Below, piece after piece: positions 7,337 to 16,356 of a stretch of 49,740 nucleotides of DNA. Where the stretch lies: assembly GCA_003599575.1 (NCBI GenBank), contig QZKV01000016.1, positions 1 to 49,740 of the forward strand, in the 5' to 3' direction. Below the pieces are notes generated by a model. It did not search any database. It worked only from the letters and a program-made list of their open reading frames with translations, and was not told the DNA's origin. The stretch is from Desulfobacteraceae bacterium. GTDB taxonomy: Bacteria > Desulfobacterota > Desulfobacteria > Desulfobacterales > Desulfosarcinaceae. Position numbers and translations under genes: made by a program. Position 1 is the stretch's first letter, and each line of letters begins with the position of its first letter.

Positions 7337-10300
7337 ATGATGAAACCATCCGGGCTGAACATTCGACTGTTTCTCGTCACGCTGGGTATGATCGGCGCGC
7401 TTTTCGCGGCAGCCCTCCATCTGAGCGACATCGATACCGATATCATCAATTACCTGCCGCAAAAAGACCCCGTCCTCGCGGATGCCGCCCTGATATTCAA
7501 GCACCACCCCATGCAGGGCGAGATGGTGATCGATCTGGAGGTCGCAACGCCCGACCCCGACCGGCTGGTGCAATGCGGGCAACTGGTGCAGCAACGCATG
7601 CAGGCCAGCGGTCTGTTCAAGCAGGTGGGTACGGATGCCATGCAGGCCCTGATCCCCGGGCTGCTCCGCCATGTGGCGGATTCGCTGCCGGTGCTGTTCA
7701 CGGCGGAGGAACTGAACACCCACATCGAGCCCCTGATTTCCCCCCAGGCCATCCGCCGCCAACTGGCCGCCCTGCAAAACCAGTTGCTGGGCATGGATAC
7801 CATCGGCCAGACTGAGTTCATCACGCGGGATCCGCTGGCTTTCAGAAACATCCTGATGGCCCGCTTGGCCGATCTGGCCCCAGCCGGGGAGATCGAGATC
7901 CACAAAGGCCAACTGCTCTCCGCCGATCACAAACACCTCTTGATCACAGCCACCCCGGCCGCGGCCGGCACGGATACCGCATTCGCCGGACGGCTGGCCC
8001 GATTCATGGAGACCCTGAGCGAAGATCCGGCTCTGGCTTCCGTGACGCTCACCCCCATGGGGGCCTATCGCGCGGCCCTGGACAATGAACGGATCGCCCG
8101 GCGCGACGTGCAAAAGGCGGTCGTGCTGTCCACCCTGGGCATCGCCCTGCTGCTGGTAATGGCCTTTGCGCGGCCGTTGATCGGATTGTTCGCCTTTTTG
8201 CCGGCGGCGGCCGGTACGGTTACGGCCTTCTTTGTCTTGGCCCTCTGGCATGAATCCATATCGATACTGGCGCTGGGCTTCGGCGGCGCCATCATCTCGA
8301 TCACCGTGGACCACGGCATTGCCTACCTTCTCTTCCTGGACCAGTCCAGAACCACCTCGGGGAAAGCGGCCGCCCGCGAAGTCTGGGCCATCGGACTGAT
8401 GGCGGTCCTGACCACCGTCGGCGCCTTCAGCGCCTTGAACCTGACCGGCTTTCCAATCCTTGCGCAGCTCGGTCAATTCGCCGCGATCGGCATCGCGGCA
8501 TCTTTTCTTTTCGTCCATCTGGTCTTCCCCAGGATTTTCCCGCAAATGCCGCCGGCCCGGCCGCGCGTCCTGCCGTTTCGCCGCCTGGTGGCCAAACTGC
8601 CGGTGGCCGGAAAATTTACCGCCCTGACCGCCCTGGCGTTCATGGGGGGCATGCTTTTTTTCGCCAAGCCCACCTTCAATGCCGATCTGAGCAGCATGAA
8701 CACGCTCAGCAGGGAAACCGCCGCCGCGCAAGATCTGATGACCCGCGTGTGGGGCGGCGGCATCTTCAATAAGGTGTTCGTGATGAACGAGGCGGATTCA
8801 TTGGGAGAACTTCAGCAAAAAGGCGACCGGCTGCTGTCCCGGTTGAGCGAGGACCTGCGGGCGGGCCGCCTGGGGGCCGGTTTCCTGCCGTCCATGCTGT
8901 TTCCCGGGCCGGAGCGCCGGCGCGAAAATTTCGAGGCCTGGACGGCTTTCTGGCATCCGCAAAGGGTTGCACAGGTCCGCCGGGCGCTTGGCGAAGCAAC
9001 CCGGTTGGGTTTCACCGCGCGTGCCTTCGCGCCTTTTCTCGAGATGCTCACGGCCAAACAGCCCCCGCAGGCCGATAACGCTGTTCCGGAACAATTTTAC
9101 CCGCTCATGGGCATCGTTGCACACCCGCAGGGCGGCTGGATGCAGTTCGCGGCCCTGACCCCGGGCCCGAACTATGCTGCGCGCGATCTTTACGCGCGCT
9201 ACGGCACCTTGGCCCGGGTGTTCGATCCGACTTTTTTTTCGCAAGAATTGGGACAACTGCTCTTCGTCACCTTCATCAAAATGCTGGCGGTCATCGGCAT
9301 CAGCGTCGCGCTCTTGATTTTCTTCTTTTTCCTGGACCTGAAGCTGACGGCCATCACCCTGTCGCCGGTGCTCTTTGCCTTGGTCGGCACACTGGGCACC
9401 TTGCATCTTGCCGGACATCCGCTGGATATTCCGGCCCTGATGCTGGGGATCATCGTCATCGGCATGGGCATCGACTACGCGTTGTTTCTGGTGCGCGCCT
9501 ATCAACGCTACGGCGGGATCAACGACCCCGCCTACGAACGCATCAAGATGACCGTGATCATGGCCGCCGGTTCCACGCTCATCGGCTTCGGCGTGCTATG
9601 CTCGGCCGACCACGCCTTGTTGTACAGCGCCGGCATCACTTCGGTGCTCGGCATCAGCTATGCACTGATCGGCGCTTTCACGCTGCTGCCGCCTCTGCTG
9701 CGGCAGCATTTCGCAAAGTCCGAAATCAACGCCTCCGCCCTGCAGGATCCCAACCGGCGGATCCTGGGCCGTTACCGCCATCTGGAGGTCCACCCAAGGC
9801 TGTTCGCGCGCTTCAAACTGAAAAAGGATGCGCTCTTTTCCGAATTGCCCCTTTACCTCGGCTCAAGGCCGCTGCACACGGTGCTGGATATCGGCTGCGG
9901 CTTCGGCGTGCCCGGGTGCTGGGTGCTCGAACATTTCGGCGCGGCCCGCATCCACGCCATCGATCCGGACCCGGAGCGCACCCGGGTGGCCGCCTTTGTT
10001 TTCGGCGAACGCGGCAGCGTGGACTGTGCCGGGGCGCCGAACCTCCCCGCGGCCCCGCAGGCGGCCGATGCGGCCTTGCTGCTGGACATGATCCATTTTC
10101 TGGACGATGCGGAGTTCGGGCTGACCCTGCGGCGCCTGCACGCGGCGCTGGACCGGAGCGCCCTGCTGATCATCCGGGCCGTCGTACCGCCGCCGGACGG
10201 GCGCACTTCCCTGCATTGGAAGCTGGACGCCCTGCGCATGAAGTTCAATGCCATCCGGGCCTATCACCGGCCGGTGGATGCGATCGCGGCCATGCTCGCG

Positions 10301-10399
10301 CAAAGTGGTTTTCGGGTGCGGCAAACGGCGCTGTCGGGCGGCAACCCGGAATTGGCTTGGGTGATCGCTTCCAGAGAGGATGGGGCATTTCAAATTTGA
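7337..10399 (+). CDS. MMPL/RND-type lipid exporter fused to a C-terminal SAM-dependent methyltransferase
   Basis: A 1020-residue fusion. Residues 1-795 form an MMPL-type exporter: TM1 near 10-28, TM clusters at about 258-447 and 640-793, two periplasmic loops, and acidic residues in ITVDHGIAYLLF and GMGIDYALF as likely proton-relay positions. Residues 800-1020 form a class I methyltransferase with motif I LDIGCGFGVPG (Asp851), the acidic motif HAIDPDPER and LLLDMIHFLDD. MMPL exporters are standard in aryl-polyene-type clusters, where they are thought to flip or export the lipid. The reading frame is continuous, with no stop or internal start signal at the junction, so the fusion looks real. 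GT25 is 3 bp upstream and the deacetylase 22 bp downstream. Confidence 0.88.
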   Translation: MMKPSGLNIRLFLVTLGMIGALFAAALHLSDIDTDIINYLPQKDPVLADAALIFKHHPMQGEMVIDLEVATPDPDRLVQCGQLVQQRMQASGLFKQVGTDAMQALIPGLLRHVADSLPVLFTAEELNTHIEPLISPQAIRRQLAALQNQLLGMDTIGQTEFITRDPLAFRNILMARLADLAPAGEIEIHKGQLLSADHKHLLITATPAAAGTDTAFAGRLARFMETLSEDPALASVTLTPMGAYRAALDNERIARRDVQKAVVLSTLGIALLLVMAFARPLIGLFAFLPAAAGTVTAFFVLALWHESISILALGFGGAIISITVDHGIAYLLFLDQSRTTSGKAAAREVWAIGLMAVLTTVGAFSALNLTGFPILAQLGQFAAIGIAASFLFVHLVFPRIFPQMPPARPRVLPFRRLVAKLPVAGKFTALTALAFMGGMLFFAKPTFNADLSSMNTLSRETAAAQDLMTRVWGGGIFNKVFVMNEADSLGELQQKGDRLLSRLSEDLRAGRLGAGFLPSMLFPGPERRRENFEAWTAFWHPQRVAQVRRALGEATRLGFTARAFAPFLEMLTAKQPPQADNAVPEQFYPLMGIVAHPQGGWMQFAALTPGPNYAARDLYARYGTLARVFDPTFFSQELGQLLFVTFIKMLAVIGISVALLIFFFFLDLKLTAITLSPVLFALVGTLGTLHLAGHPLDIPALMLGIIVIGMGIDYALFLVRAYQRYGGINDPAYERIKMTVIMAAGSTLIGFGVLCSADHALLYSAGITSVLGISYALIGAFTLLPPLLRQHFAKSEINASALQDPNRRILGRYRHLEVHPRLFARFKLKKDALFSELPLYLGSRPLHTVLDIGCGFGVPGCWVLEHFGAARIHAIDPDPERTRVAAFVFGERGSVDCAGAPNLPAAPQAADAALLLDMIHFLDDAEFGLTLRRLHAALDRSALLIIRAVVPPPDGRTSLHWKLDALRMKFNAIRAYHRPVDAIAAMLAQSGFRVRQTALSGGNPELAWVIASREDGAFQI

Positions 10400-10421
10400 A
10401 ACTTGAAACTTTCAGGAAATT

Positions 10422-11243
10422 GTGAATACCCCAAGCCCTAAAAAGCGGCCGCGTTTTTCCATGGCCGAAAAGACCGGCATCGTTGCCTTTACGGGTGCCC
10501 TCCTGGCTTGGCCGGTGGATGTACGGCTCACGATCCTGTTTTTGGGCGCTTTCCTGCTGCTTTGCGTCTCAGCCCCGTTTTTCCCCGGCTTCAGCTTTTT
10601 TCTGCCGATTATCAGCAAAGGGCGCAGGGACCGGGCGGCCGTGGCCCTGACATTCGACGACGGCCCGGACCCGGTCTCCACCCCCCTGCTGCTGGACCTG
10701 CTCGACCGGCACCAGGCCAAGGCCACTTTTTTCGTCACGGGCAAAAGGGCCCGCCGCCACCCCCACTTGGTCGCAGAGATCCTTGCGCGCGGCCACACGA
10801 TCGGCAATCACACCTACAGTCACGACATTTTCGTCATGTTCAAAAGCCATCAAACCCTGGTCCGCGAAATCGAAACCGCCCAACAGGTGTTTCGCGGACT
10901 CGGCATTGTCCCGCTGGCCTTCAGACCACCCGTCGGCATCACCAATCCACGGTTGACCAGGGCCCTTGCCGAAACCGGTTTGTACATCGTCAACTTCAGC
11001 CGGCGTGCCGGCGACAGGGGCAACCGGCGCGTGCGCCATCTGGCCGACCGGATACTCAGGCGCTTGCGCTGGGGCGACATCATCATGCTCCACGATGTGC
11101 AACCCAAAGATGAAACGCTGCTTTCGTGCTGGCGGGACCAAATCGAAGCGGTGCTGGCGGGTGTTGATCAACGCGGAATTGCCATTCTGCCCCTGGCGCG
11201 CCTCATCGAGCGGCCCGTCATGTCGACTGCCGCTGCGAAGTAA
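10422..11243 (+). CDS. Polysaccharide deacetylase family protein (NodB domain), membrane-anchored
   Basis: A 273-residue protein with a hydrophobic N-terminal region (about residues 18-60) followed by a NodB homology domain. Motifs are TFDDGPD (77-83, catalytic and metal Asp), GNHTYSHD with metal-binding His130 and His134, RPPVG (motif 3) and IIMLHD (motif 5). Such enzymes remove N- or O-acetyl groups from amino sugars using a divalent metal. It starts at a GTG preceded by CAGGAAAT, 22 bp after the exporter fusion. With the GT2 and GT25 genes it suggests a sugar head group, possibly a deacetylated amino sugar, on the exported lipid. Peptidoglycan or capsule deacetylation is the alternative. 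Confidence 0.85.
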   Translation: MNTPSPKKRPRFSMAEKTGIVAFTGALLAWPVDVRLTILFLGAFLLLCVSAPFFPGFSFFLPIISKGRRDRAAVALTFDDGPDPVSTPLLLDLLDRHQAKATFFVTGKRARRHPHLVAEILARGHTIGNHTYSHDIFVMFKSHQTLVREIETAQQVFRGLGIVPLAFRPPVGITNPRLTRALAETGLYIVNFSRRAGDRGNRRVRHLADRILRRLRWGDIIMLHDVQPKDETLLSCWRDQIEAVLAGVDQRGIAILPLARLIERPVMSTAAAK

Positions 11244-11316
11244 AATCCCCAGTCCAATTGCCTGCGCGCAAAAGGCTGCCTTATTCGACAACGAGGGGGA
11301 ACCGTTGAAACCGCTT

Positions 11317-13203
11317 TCATTGTCCCAGGGCTTCGAGTTCTTCCCAGCGCTGATAGGCTGCGCTGATTTCGGCTTCGAGCATGGCGAGGCGTTGCTGGCA
11401 CTCGATGACCGCTTGGCGGTCCTGTTTTTTGTAAAAGGCGGGATCGGACAGGGTGGCCTGCAAATCGCCCTGCTCCTTTTCCAGGGCCTCGATCCGCGAC
11501 GGCAGGGCCTTGAGCTCGCGGTCCTGGGCAAAGCTCAGGCGCTTGGGCCTGGCCGCCGGCGGCGGCCGGCGCACGGTTGCTTTGGCTTCGGTCATGGGCG
11601 GCAGGAGCGGCTGGGGCCGCTGCAGCAGCCAGTCGTCGTACCCGCCGGCGTACTCGGTCACCAGCCCCTGCCCTTCAAAGACCAGCGTGCTGGTCACGAC
11701 CTGATTCAGGAAGGTCCGGTCATGGCTGACCAGCAGCAGGGTTCCGTCGAACGCCAGCAACAGCTCTTCCAGCAGTTCCAGGGTCTCGGCATCCAGGTCG
11801 TTGGTGGGTTCGTCCAGGACAAGCAGGTTGGCCGGCTGGGTGAAAAGCTTGGCCAGCATCAGGCGGTTGCGCTCGCCACCCGAAAGGACGTGCAGCGGGG
11901 TGCGGCAGCGCTCGGGTGAAAAAAGAAAATCCTGCAGATAGCCGACCACGTGGCGCTTCAGACCGTTGAAGACGATGAAATCGTTGTCCGAGATATTCTG
12001 TACGACGGTTTTGTGCTCGTCCAACTGCGCCCGCAGTTGATCGAAATAGGCCACCTGCAGATGGGTGCCGTGGCGCACCGAACCTTTGTCCGGCGCAAGT
12101 TTTTTGAGCAGGAGCCGGATCAGGGTGCTTTTGCCGGCGCCATTCGGCCCCATGATGCCGACTTTGTCACCGCGCATCAGGGTGGTCGAAAAATCGCGCA
12201 CGATGGGCGCCGTACCGAACGCGAAGCTCAACTCTTCGGCCCGGATGACCAGCCTGCCGCTGCGCTCGGCCTCCTGCACCTGCAGGCGCACCTGCCCTAT
12301 CTGGGCGCGGCGGTTGCGTGCGGCCGCACGCAGCTTCTGCAACGCACGCACCCGGCCTTCGTTGCGCGTGCGCCGGGCTTTGATGCCCTGCCGGATCCAG
12401 GTTTCCTCCTGGGACAGCTTCTTAGCGAAGTTGCGCTGTTGCTGGGCTTCGATGGCCAGGTCCGCCTCGCGGCGCTGCAGATAGGTCTTGTAGTCGCAGT
12501 CATAGGAAAAGAGCCGGCCGCGGTCCAATTCCACTACGCGGGTGGCGATCCGCGCAAGGAAAGCGCGGTCGTGGGTGATAAAGATCAGCGTTTTGACGTT
12601 GCGCAGAAGAAAATCTTCCATCCAGACGATGGTGTCGATGTCCAGGTGGTTGGTGGGTTCGTCCAGCAGCAGCAGATCGGGGTCCGCGGCCAGGGCCCGG
12701 GCGAACAGGGTGCGCCGCTTCATGCCCGCCGACAGATCGGCGAAAATCCCGTTGCGATCCAGGCCCGTGCGCGCGAGGATGCTTTCGACCTGTTGTTGGA
12801 GTGCCCAACCCCCCTGGCTGTCCAGAAGGTGCTGCAGTTCATCGCGTTGCATGGCCAGGCGCAGCTCGTCTGTGGTCTGCATGGCGAGCGACAGGCGCTG
12901 AAACTCGGCCAGGGCCTTTCCGGTGGGGCCGAGGCCGCGGGCCACCACTTCGAAAACCGTGCCATCGCATCCAGGCGGCACTTCCTGTTCCAGTACGGCC
13001 ACGCGGGTGCCCTGCTGGCGCACGATTTCACCGCTCTGCGGTTCGATCTCCTGATTCAACAGCCTGAACAGGCTCGATTTGCCCACGCCGTTGCGCCCCA
13101 GGAGTCCGACCCGCTCTCCCTTTTCAATCTGGAAACAGATCCGTTCGAGCAAGGCGGGTTCGCCGAACCCCCAGCTCACATCATGCATGCCGATCAAAGC
13201 CAT
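11317..13203 (-). CDS. uup: ABC-F family ATPase, Uup-like
   Basis: A 628-residue soluble protein with two ABC ATPase domains and no membrane segment. Domain 1 has GRNGVGKSS, LSAGMKRR and LLLLDEPTNHLD; domain 2 has GPNGAGKST, LSGGERNR and LLVLDEPTNDLD. A linker of charged helices joins them, and the C-terminal 70 residues form a coiled coil as in Uup. ABC-F proteins act on ribosomes or, for Uup, in DNA and ribosome homeostasis. The frame extends upstream, but similarity starts at the ATG at 13203 (MALIGMHDVSWGFGEP), which has AGGA about 10 nt upstream. It lies inside the lipid cluster but looks functionally unrelated. Convergent with the deacetylase. Confidence 0.87.
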   Translation of the reverse strand: MALIGMHDVSWGFGEPALLERICFQIEKGERVGLLGRNGVGKSSLFRLLNQEIEPQSGEIVRQQGTRVAVLEQEVPPGCDGTVFEVVARGLGPTGKALAEFQRLSLAMQTTDELRLAMQRDELQHLLDSQGGWALQQQVESILARTGLDRNGIFADLSAGMKRRTLFARALAADPDLLLLDEPTNHLDIDTIVWMEDFLLRNVKTLIFITHDRAFLARIATRVVELDRGRLFSYDCDYKTYLQRREADLAIEAQQQRNFAKKLSQEETWIRQGIKARRTRNEGRVRALQKLRAAARNRRAQIGQVRLQVQEAERSGRLVIRAEELSFAFGTAPIVRDFSTTLMRGDKVGIMGPNGAGKSTLIRLLLKKLAPDKGSVRHGTHLQVAYFDQLRAQLDEHKTVVQNISDNDFIVFNGLKRHVVGYLQDFLFSPERCRTPLHVLSGGERNRLMLAKLFTQPANLLVLDEPTNDLDAETLELLEELLLAFDGTLLLVSHDRTFLNQVVTSTLVFEGQGLVTEYAGGYDDWLLQRPQPLLPPMTEAKATVRRPPPAARPKRLSFAQDRELKALPSRIEALEKEQGDLQATLSDPAFYKKQDRQAVIECQQRLAMLEAEISAAYQRWEELEALGQ

Positions 13204-13320
13204 AAAAAACGATATCCTAAACCCGCCGGTGGGGGTGTCTTTCCGTTCGATGACATTCGGCAATGCCTGCTCAAGCCGACCGGTCGTCCGGGAGAGCTGC
13301 AGTGCACGGGTACGCACATT

Positions 13321-14469
13321 TCAGTACAGCTCGAACTTGGCCAGCCGGCCGTCCAGACCGGCGTTGCGCAGCGGCTTTTTCCAGGCCGGGCGCAGGCCGA
13401 TGTGTTTGAGCATTTCGCGATTGCCGAAATAAATATAGGCTTCGGAGCCCTTGCAGCGCCTTTTTAAGAAATCCCCCAGCCCTTTATAGAATTCTTCCAG
13501 GGAGCCTTCCGTATTCAGGCGCAGGCCGTAGGGCGGGTTGCAGACGATCACTTGGTTTTCCAGGCCGGGCAGATCGTTCAGAGCGCTTTTTTGGACGGCA
13601 ATCGCTTCGCCGCCGGGCAGCATGCGGCAATTGCTGTGCGCCGCTCGCACGGCGATCGGGTCGATGTCGCTGCCCGTAATCAGCCCTGCCGGCAGCGGGC
13701 GGATCCGGAGATCGGCCGCTTGCTTGACGCGCGCCCATTGCCCGGCGTCAAAATCGGGCAGGGCTTGAAAACCGAACCTGGGCCTCAGATAGCCGGCCGG
13801 TATGGCGCTCATGTGCATCAGGGCCTCGCACAGCAGGGTCCCGCTGCCGCACATGGGATCGACCAGCGGCCTGTCACCTTGCCAGCCGGACAAGGCGATG
13901 ATCGCCGCGGCCAAGGTTTCCTGCAGCGGCGCTTCCACAGTTTCGCGCCGGTAACCGCGGCGGTGCAGCGAGCCCCCGGAGGTGTCCAAACTGATGGTGG
14001 CGTTCTCTTTTTCGATATACAAGTTGAGCCAGACATCGGGATTCTCGCGCTCCACATCGGGACGCCGGCCGAAGCGCGATCGGAAGGCATCGGCCACGGC
14101 ATCCTTCATGCACAAGGCCGCGAATTTGGAATGCGTCAAAGTGGGATGAGCCGATACATTGGCGAATATGGCGAAGGTCTGATCCACAGCAAACATGGCC
14201 GGCCAGTCCACCGCGTTGGCCGCCCGGTACAAATCGTCGCGGTCCCGGCAGCGAAACGAAAGCAGGGGCGCCAGCACCCTTGAAATCAATCGCGCCTGGT
14301 AGTTGACCCGATACAGCGTGACCCGATCGGCTGTGAAATGCAGCCCGCGAAACCCCGCTTCGATCCGCGCAGCGCCCAATTCGGCAAGCTCCGCTGCGGC
14401 CGGTTGCTCGAAGCCTTCGGCCAGTTGAGCGAAGAAACGCTGGGTTTTCTGATATTCAAATCGTTGCAT
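13321..14469 (-). CDS. THUMP-domain rRNA methyltransferase, RlmL N-terminal-half type
   Basis: A 382-residue protein matching the N-terminal (G2445 N2-methylating) half of RlmL. The THUMP-containing N-terminus includes FFAQLAEGFEQPAAAELAEL, and the Rossmann methyltransferase has DPMCGSGTLL (motif I), GSDIDPIAVRAA (motif II) and NPPYG (motif IV, the N-methylation signature). The RlmK half of the bifunctional E. coli enzyme is absent, as is usual outside gammaproteobacteria. Likely substrate is a guanine of 23S rRNA. It is 117 bp upstream of and co-directional with the ABC-F gene, which gives a small ribosome-related pair inside the lipid cluster. Confidence 0.85.
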   Translation of the reverse strand: MQRFEYQKTQRFFAQLAEGFEQPAAAELAELGAARIEAGFRGLHFTADRVTLYRVNYQARLISRVLAPLLSFRCRDRDDLYRAANAVDWPAMFAVDQTFAIFANVSAHPTLTHSKFAALCMKDAVADAFRSRFGRRPDVERENPDVWLNLYIEKENATISLDTSGGSLHRRGYRRETVEAPLQETLAAAIIALSGWQGDRPLVDPMCGSGTLLCEALMHMSAIPAGYLRPRFGFQALPDFDAGQWARVKQAADLRIRPLPAGLITGSDIDPIAVRAAHSNCRMLPGGEAIAVQKSALNDLPGLENQVIVCNPPYGLRLNTEGSLEEFYKGLGDFLKRRCKGSEAYIYFGNREMLKHIGLRPAWKKPLRNAGLDGRLAKFELY

Positions 14470-14809
14470 ACAAAGCGTAATCCTGTTCTTGCCCGGAAGC
14501 GGGTTTTTAAAGACCGCAGATGGTATTTCTTTTTAAGGGAAAGGTCAATTGGGGCCGGGCAGCTTTTTGCTGCGGCCGTTTTTCGCATACCTTTTTGACC
14601 CGATGAACAAGGGGCTCTCCCGGCAATTCACCGGTGAAGTGCGAGAACGGGGAAGCTGGAGCTTCCCTAAACGGGTTCCCAAGCCGGAGCCAGCTGCACA
14701 AACAGGCAGGACACCGAAGAGGAATCTCGTGCTTCAGCCGGCCCGCCAGCCATCCAGCAAACACATGCACCCGGCGTGACGCGCCGCCGTTCACAGAGGC
14801 CAGGCAGGT
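14470..14809. other. Intergenic region with a diverged REP-like palindrome
   Basis: This 340-bp gap lies between two minus-strand genes, downstream of the third radical SAM gene and upstream of the rRNA methyltransferase. The only structured element is the hairpin at 14650-14667 and a partial second arm pair just after it (GGTTCCCAAGCCGGAGCC). No convincing gene, tRNA or terminator with a U-tract was seen. The promoter of the methyltransferase gene should lie in its left part but is not recognisable. Confidence 0.5.
14650..14667. repeat. REP-like palindrome (diverged single copy)
   Basis: A perfect 8-bp inverted repeat, GGGAAGCT/AGCTTCCC with a GG loop, followed by an incomplete copy of the GTTCCCAAGC half. 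It belongs to the same family as the palindromes at 19887, 20052, 20236 and 49327. It may act as an mRNA-end stabiliser or a weak terminator, but there is no U-tract. Confidence 0.55.
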
Positions 14810-16297
14810 TCAGCCGTCGAGATCGGCGAACCGGTTGGCCCCTTTCCGATAGCTGATCTCGCGATCGTAAAGGAATTTCCAACCATGGCGCCGGGCCGCA
14901 CGCTCTACCCTCATGCGAAGCAGGGGGCGCATGAGATAGATCCAGATGCCGGTCCACAAGCGGCCCTGGGCGCGCGCCTGTGCGGAGGGTTCCCACCAGC
15001 CCAGGATGGATTGCCGGTGATACCAGACCAGGTATTGGAGTTCATCCGCATCCAGGTGGCGCGTCCGGACGTTGGCCCACATGCCGTTGTAGGTGGAAAA
15101 ATCATCCGGGTTGGTGACCAGGGCGTTGTCGATCAGTTGCTGCCGGATGCCGGTTTTGGGGTAGGGTGTCAGGATCTGGCAATAGGGGGAGTCCACCCCG
15201 GTGGACTTGAGGAAGCGATAGTTGTCGATGATTTCGGCTTCTTCATCATCGGGAAAGCCGAAGATCATGCCGCCCACCACCATGATCCCGTATTTATGGC
15301 ATAGCTCGATGGCCTTTCGGGAAGCCTCGACGATATCGCCCTTATGGACGGCCTGCAGGTTTTTCTTGGTGACGTTTTCGATGCCCAGAAAGATGCTCTT
15401 GAAACCGGCCCGGGCCATGCTGCGCACCATCTCCTCGTTTCGGGACATGGTCACGCAATCGGCTTGCACGATGAAATTCAGGTTGCGGTAGCCGCGGGCG
15501 CTGATAGCCTCACAGACCTCCATCGCCCTTTCGGGCGACAGCACCATGTTGTCGTCGGAGACGAATACCAGGCGGCATTTTTTGCGGAAGTAGATATCGT
15601 CGATATCGGCCAGGATCCGTTCGATCGGAAAGGGCCGGAAAGATTGTCCGTACATGTGGCGGATGCTGCAAAAATTGCAGTTGCGCGTGCAGCCGCGGGA
15701 GGTCTCGATCACTTCCACGCCGCGCGTCATGACATGGTAGCCCCATGTCAGGCGGCGCTTGTCGCGCACCGGCAGCTTCAGCCGGGCCAGGTCCAGCAAC
15801 TCGCCCCTGGGATTGTGGACGAAGGCGCCTTCGCGGCGAAAGGACACGGACGGCACCCGATCCAGGTCATCCGTGCCGCTCAGGGCATTGACCAGGCGGC
15901 GAAAGGCTTCTTCGCCCTCGCCGCGCACAATGAAATCAATGTCGCGGGATTCGTCGGAGCGGCCGATCTCCTCGTACATCAGCGTGGCGTGGTATCCGCC
16001 GATGGCGATACGCGTCTGGGGTAAGATTGTTTTGATCAGCCGGGCCAGCTTCAGGCAGGTGCCGAACTGCCAGGTCATGGCCGACAACCCGACCAGTTCC
16101 GGCCGGATTTTCGACAACGTGCGGGTCAAATAGCGCCGCACGTTACGGCGTTTGCGGATCAAATCGATCAAATGAACCTGATGGCCCGCATCCAGGTTCC
16201 CGGCCAGGCTGGCGATGCCCAGGTTGGGCATGTGAAAAGCCGCTTCGTGCATGATCACGGCAGCCACATCGGGCATGGAGATCAGAACTACTTTCAT
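14810..16297 (-). CDS. B12-binding radical SAM protein (third of three)
   Basis: A 495-residue protein. The N-terminal cobalamin-type domain has MPNLGIASLAGNLDAGHQVH, IAIGGYHATLMYEE and DFIVRGEGEEAF. The radical SAM motif SRGCTRNCNFC gives Cys203, Cys207 and Cys210. LGIENVTKKNLQ and GGMIFGFPDD are further core motifs. Its GGYHATL segment aligns with the usual GGxHxT region of B12-binding radical SAM proteins. It is the last gene of the long minus-strand operon (thioesterase to acyltransferase) and begins 59 bp after the PlsC-type gene, with GAGAGGA just before the ATG. It differs clearly from the other two radical SAM proteins, so a separate reaction is likely. Substrate unknown. Confidence 0.87.
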   Translation of the reverse strand: MKVVLISMPDVAAVIMHEAAFHMPNLGIASLAGNLDAGHQVHLIDLIRKRRNVRRYLTRTLSKIRPELVGLSAMTWQFGTCLKLARLIKTILPQTRIAIGGYHATLMYEEIGRSDESRDIDFIVRGEGEEAFRRLVNALSGTDDLDRVPSVSFRREGAFVHNPRGELLDLARLKLPVRDKRRLTWGYHVMTRGVEVIETSRGCTRNCNFCSIRHMYGQSFRPFPIERILADIDDIYFRKKCRLVFVSDDNMVLSPERAMEVCEAISARGYRNLNFIVQADCVTMSRNEEMVRSMARAGFKSIFLGIENVTKKNLQAVHKGDIVEASRKAIELCHKYGIMVVGGMIFGFPDDEEAEIIDNYRFLKSTGVDSPYCQILTPYPKTGIRQQLIDNALVTNPDDFSTYNGMWANVRTRHLDADELQYLVWYHRQSILGWWEPSAQARAQGRLWTGIWIYLMRPLLRMRVERAARRHGWKFLYDREISYRKGANRFADLDG

Positions 16298-16356
16298 TTA
16301 TCCTCTCGTAGAAGTGGTTTGCTGTCACCTTTGCGGTAATGTTCAAGTTGGGGCGT

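Noticed and set aside
7319..8731. 470-codon antisense frame over the exporter gene
   Set aside because: Glycine- and glutamine-rich shadow translation; the exporter's membrane segments and motifs are on the other strand.
11950..13467. 505-codon open frame antisense to the ABC-F gene
   Set aside because: The sense strand encodes complete Walker and signature motifs; the antisense product has low-complexity composition and no recognisable domain.
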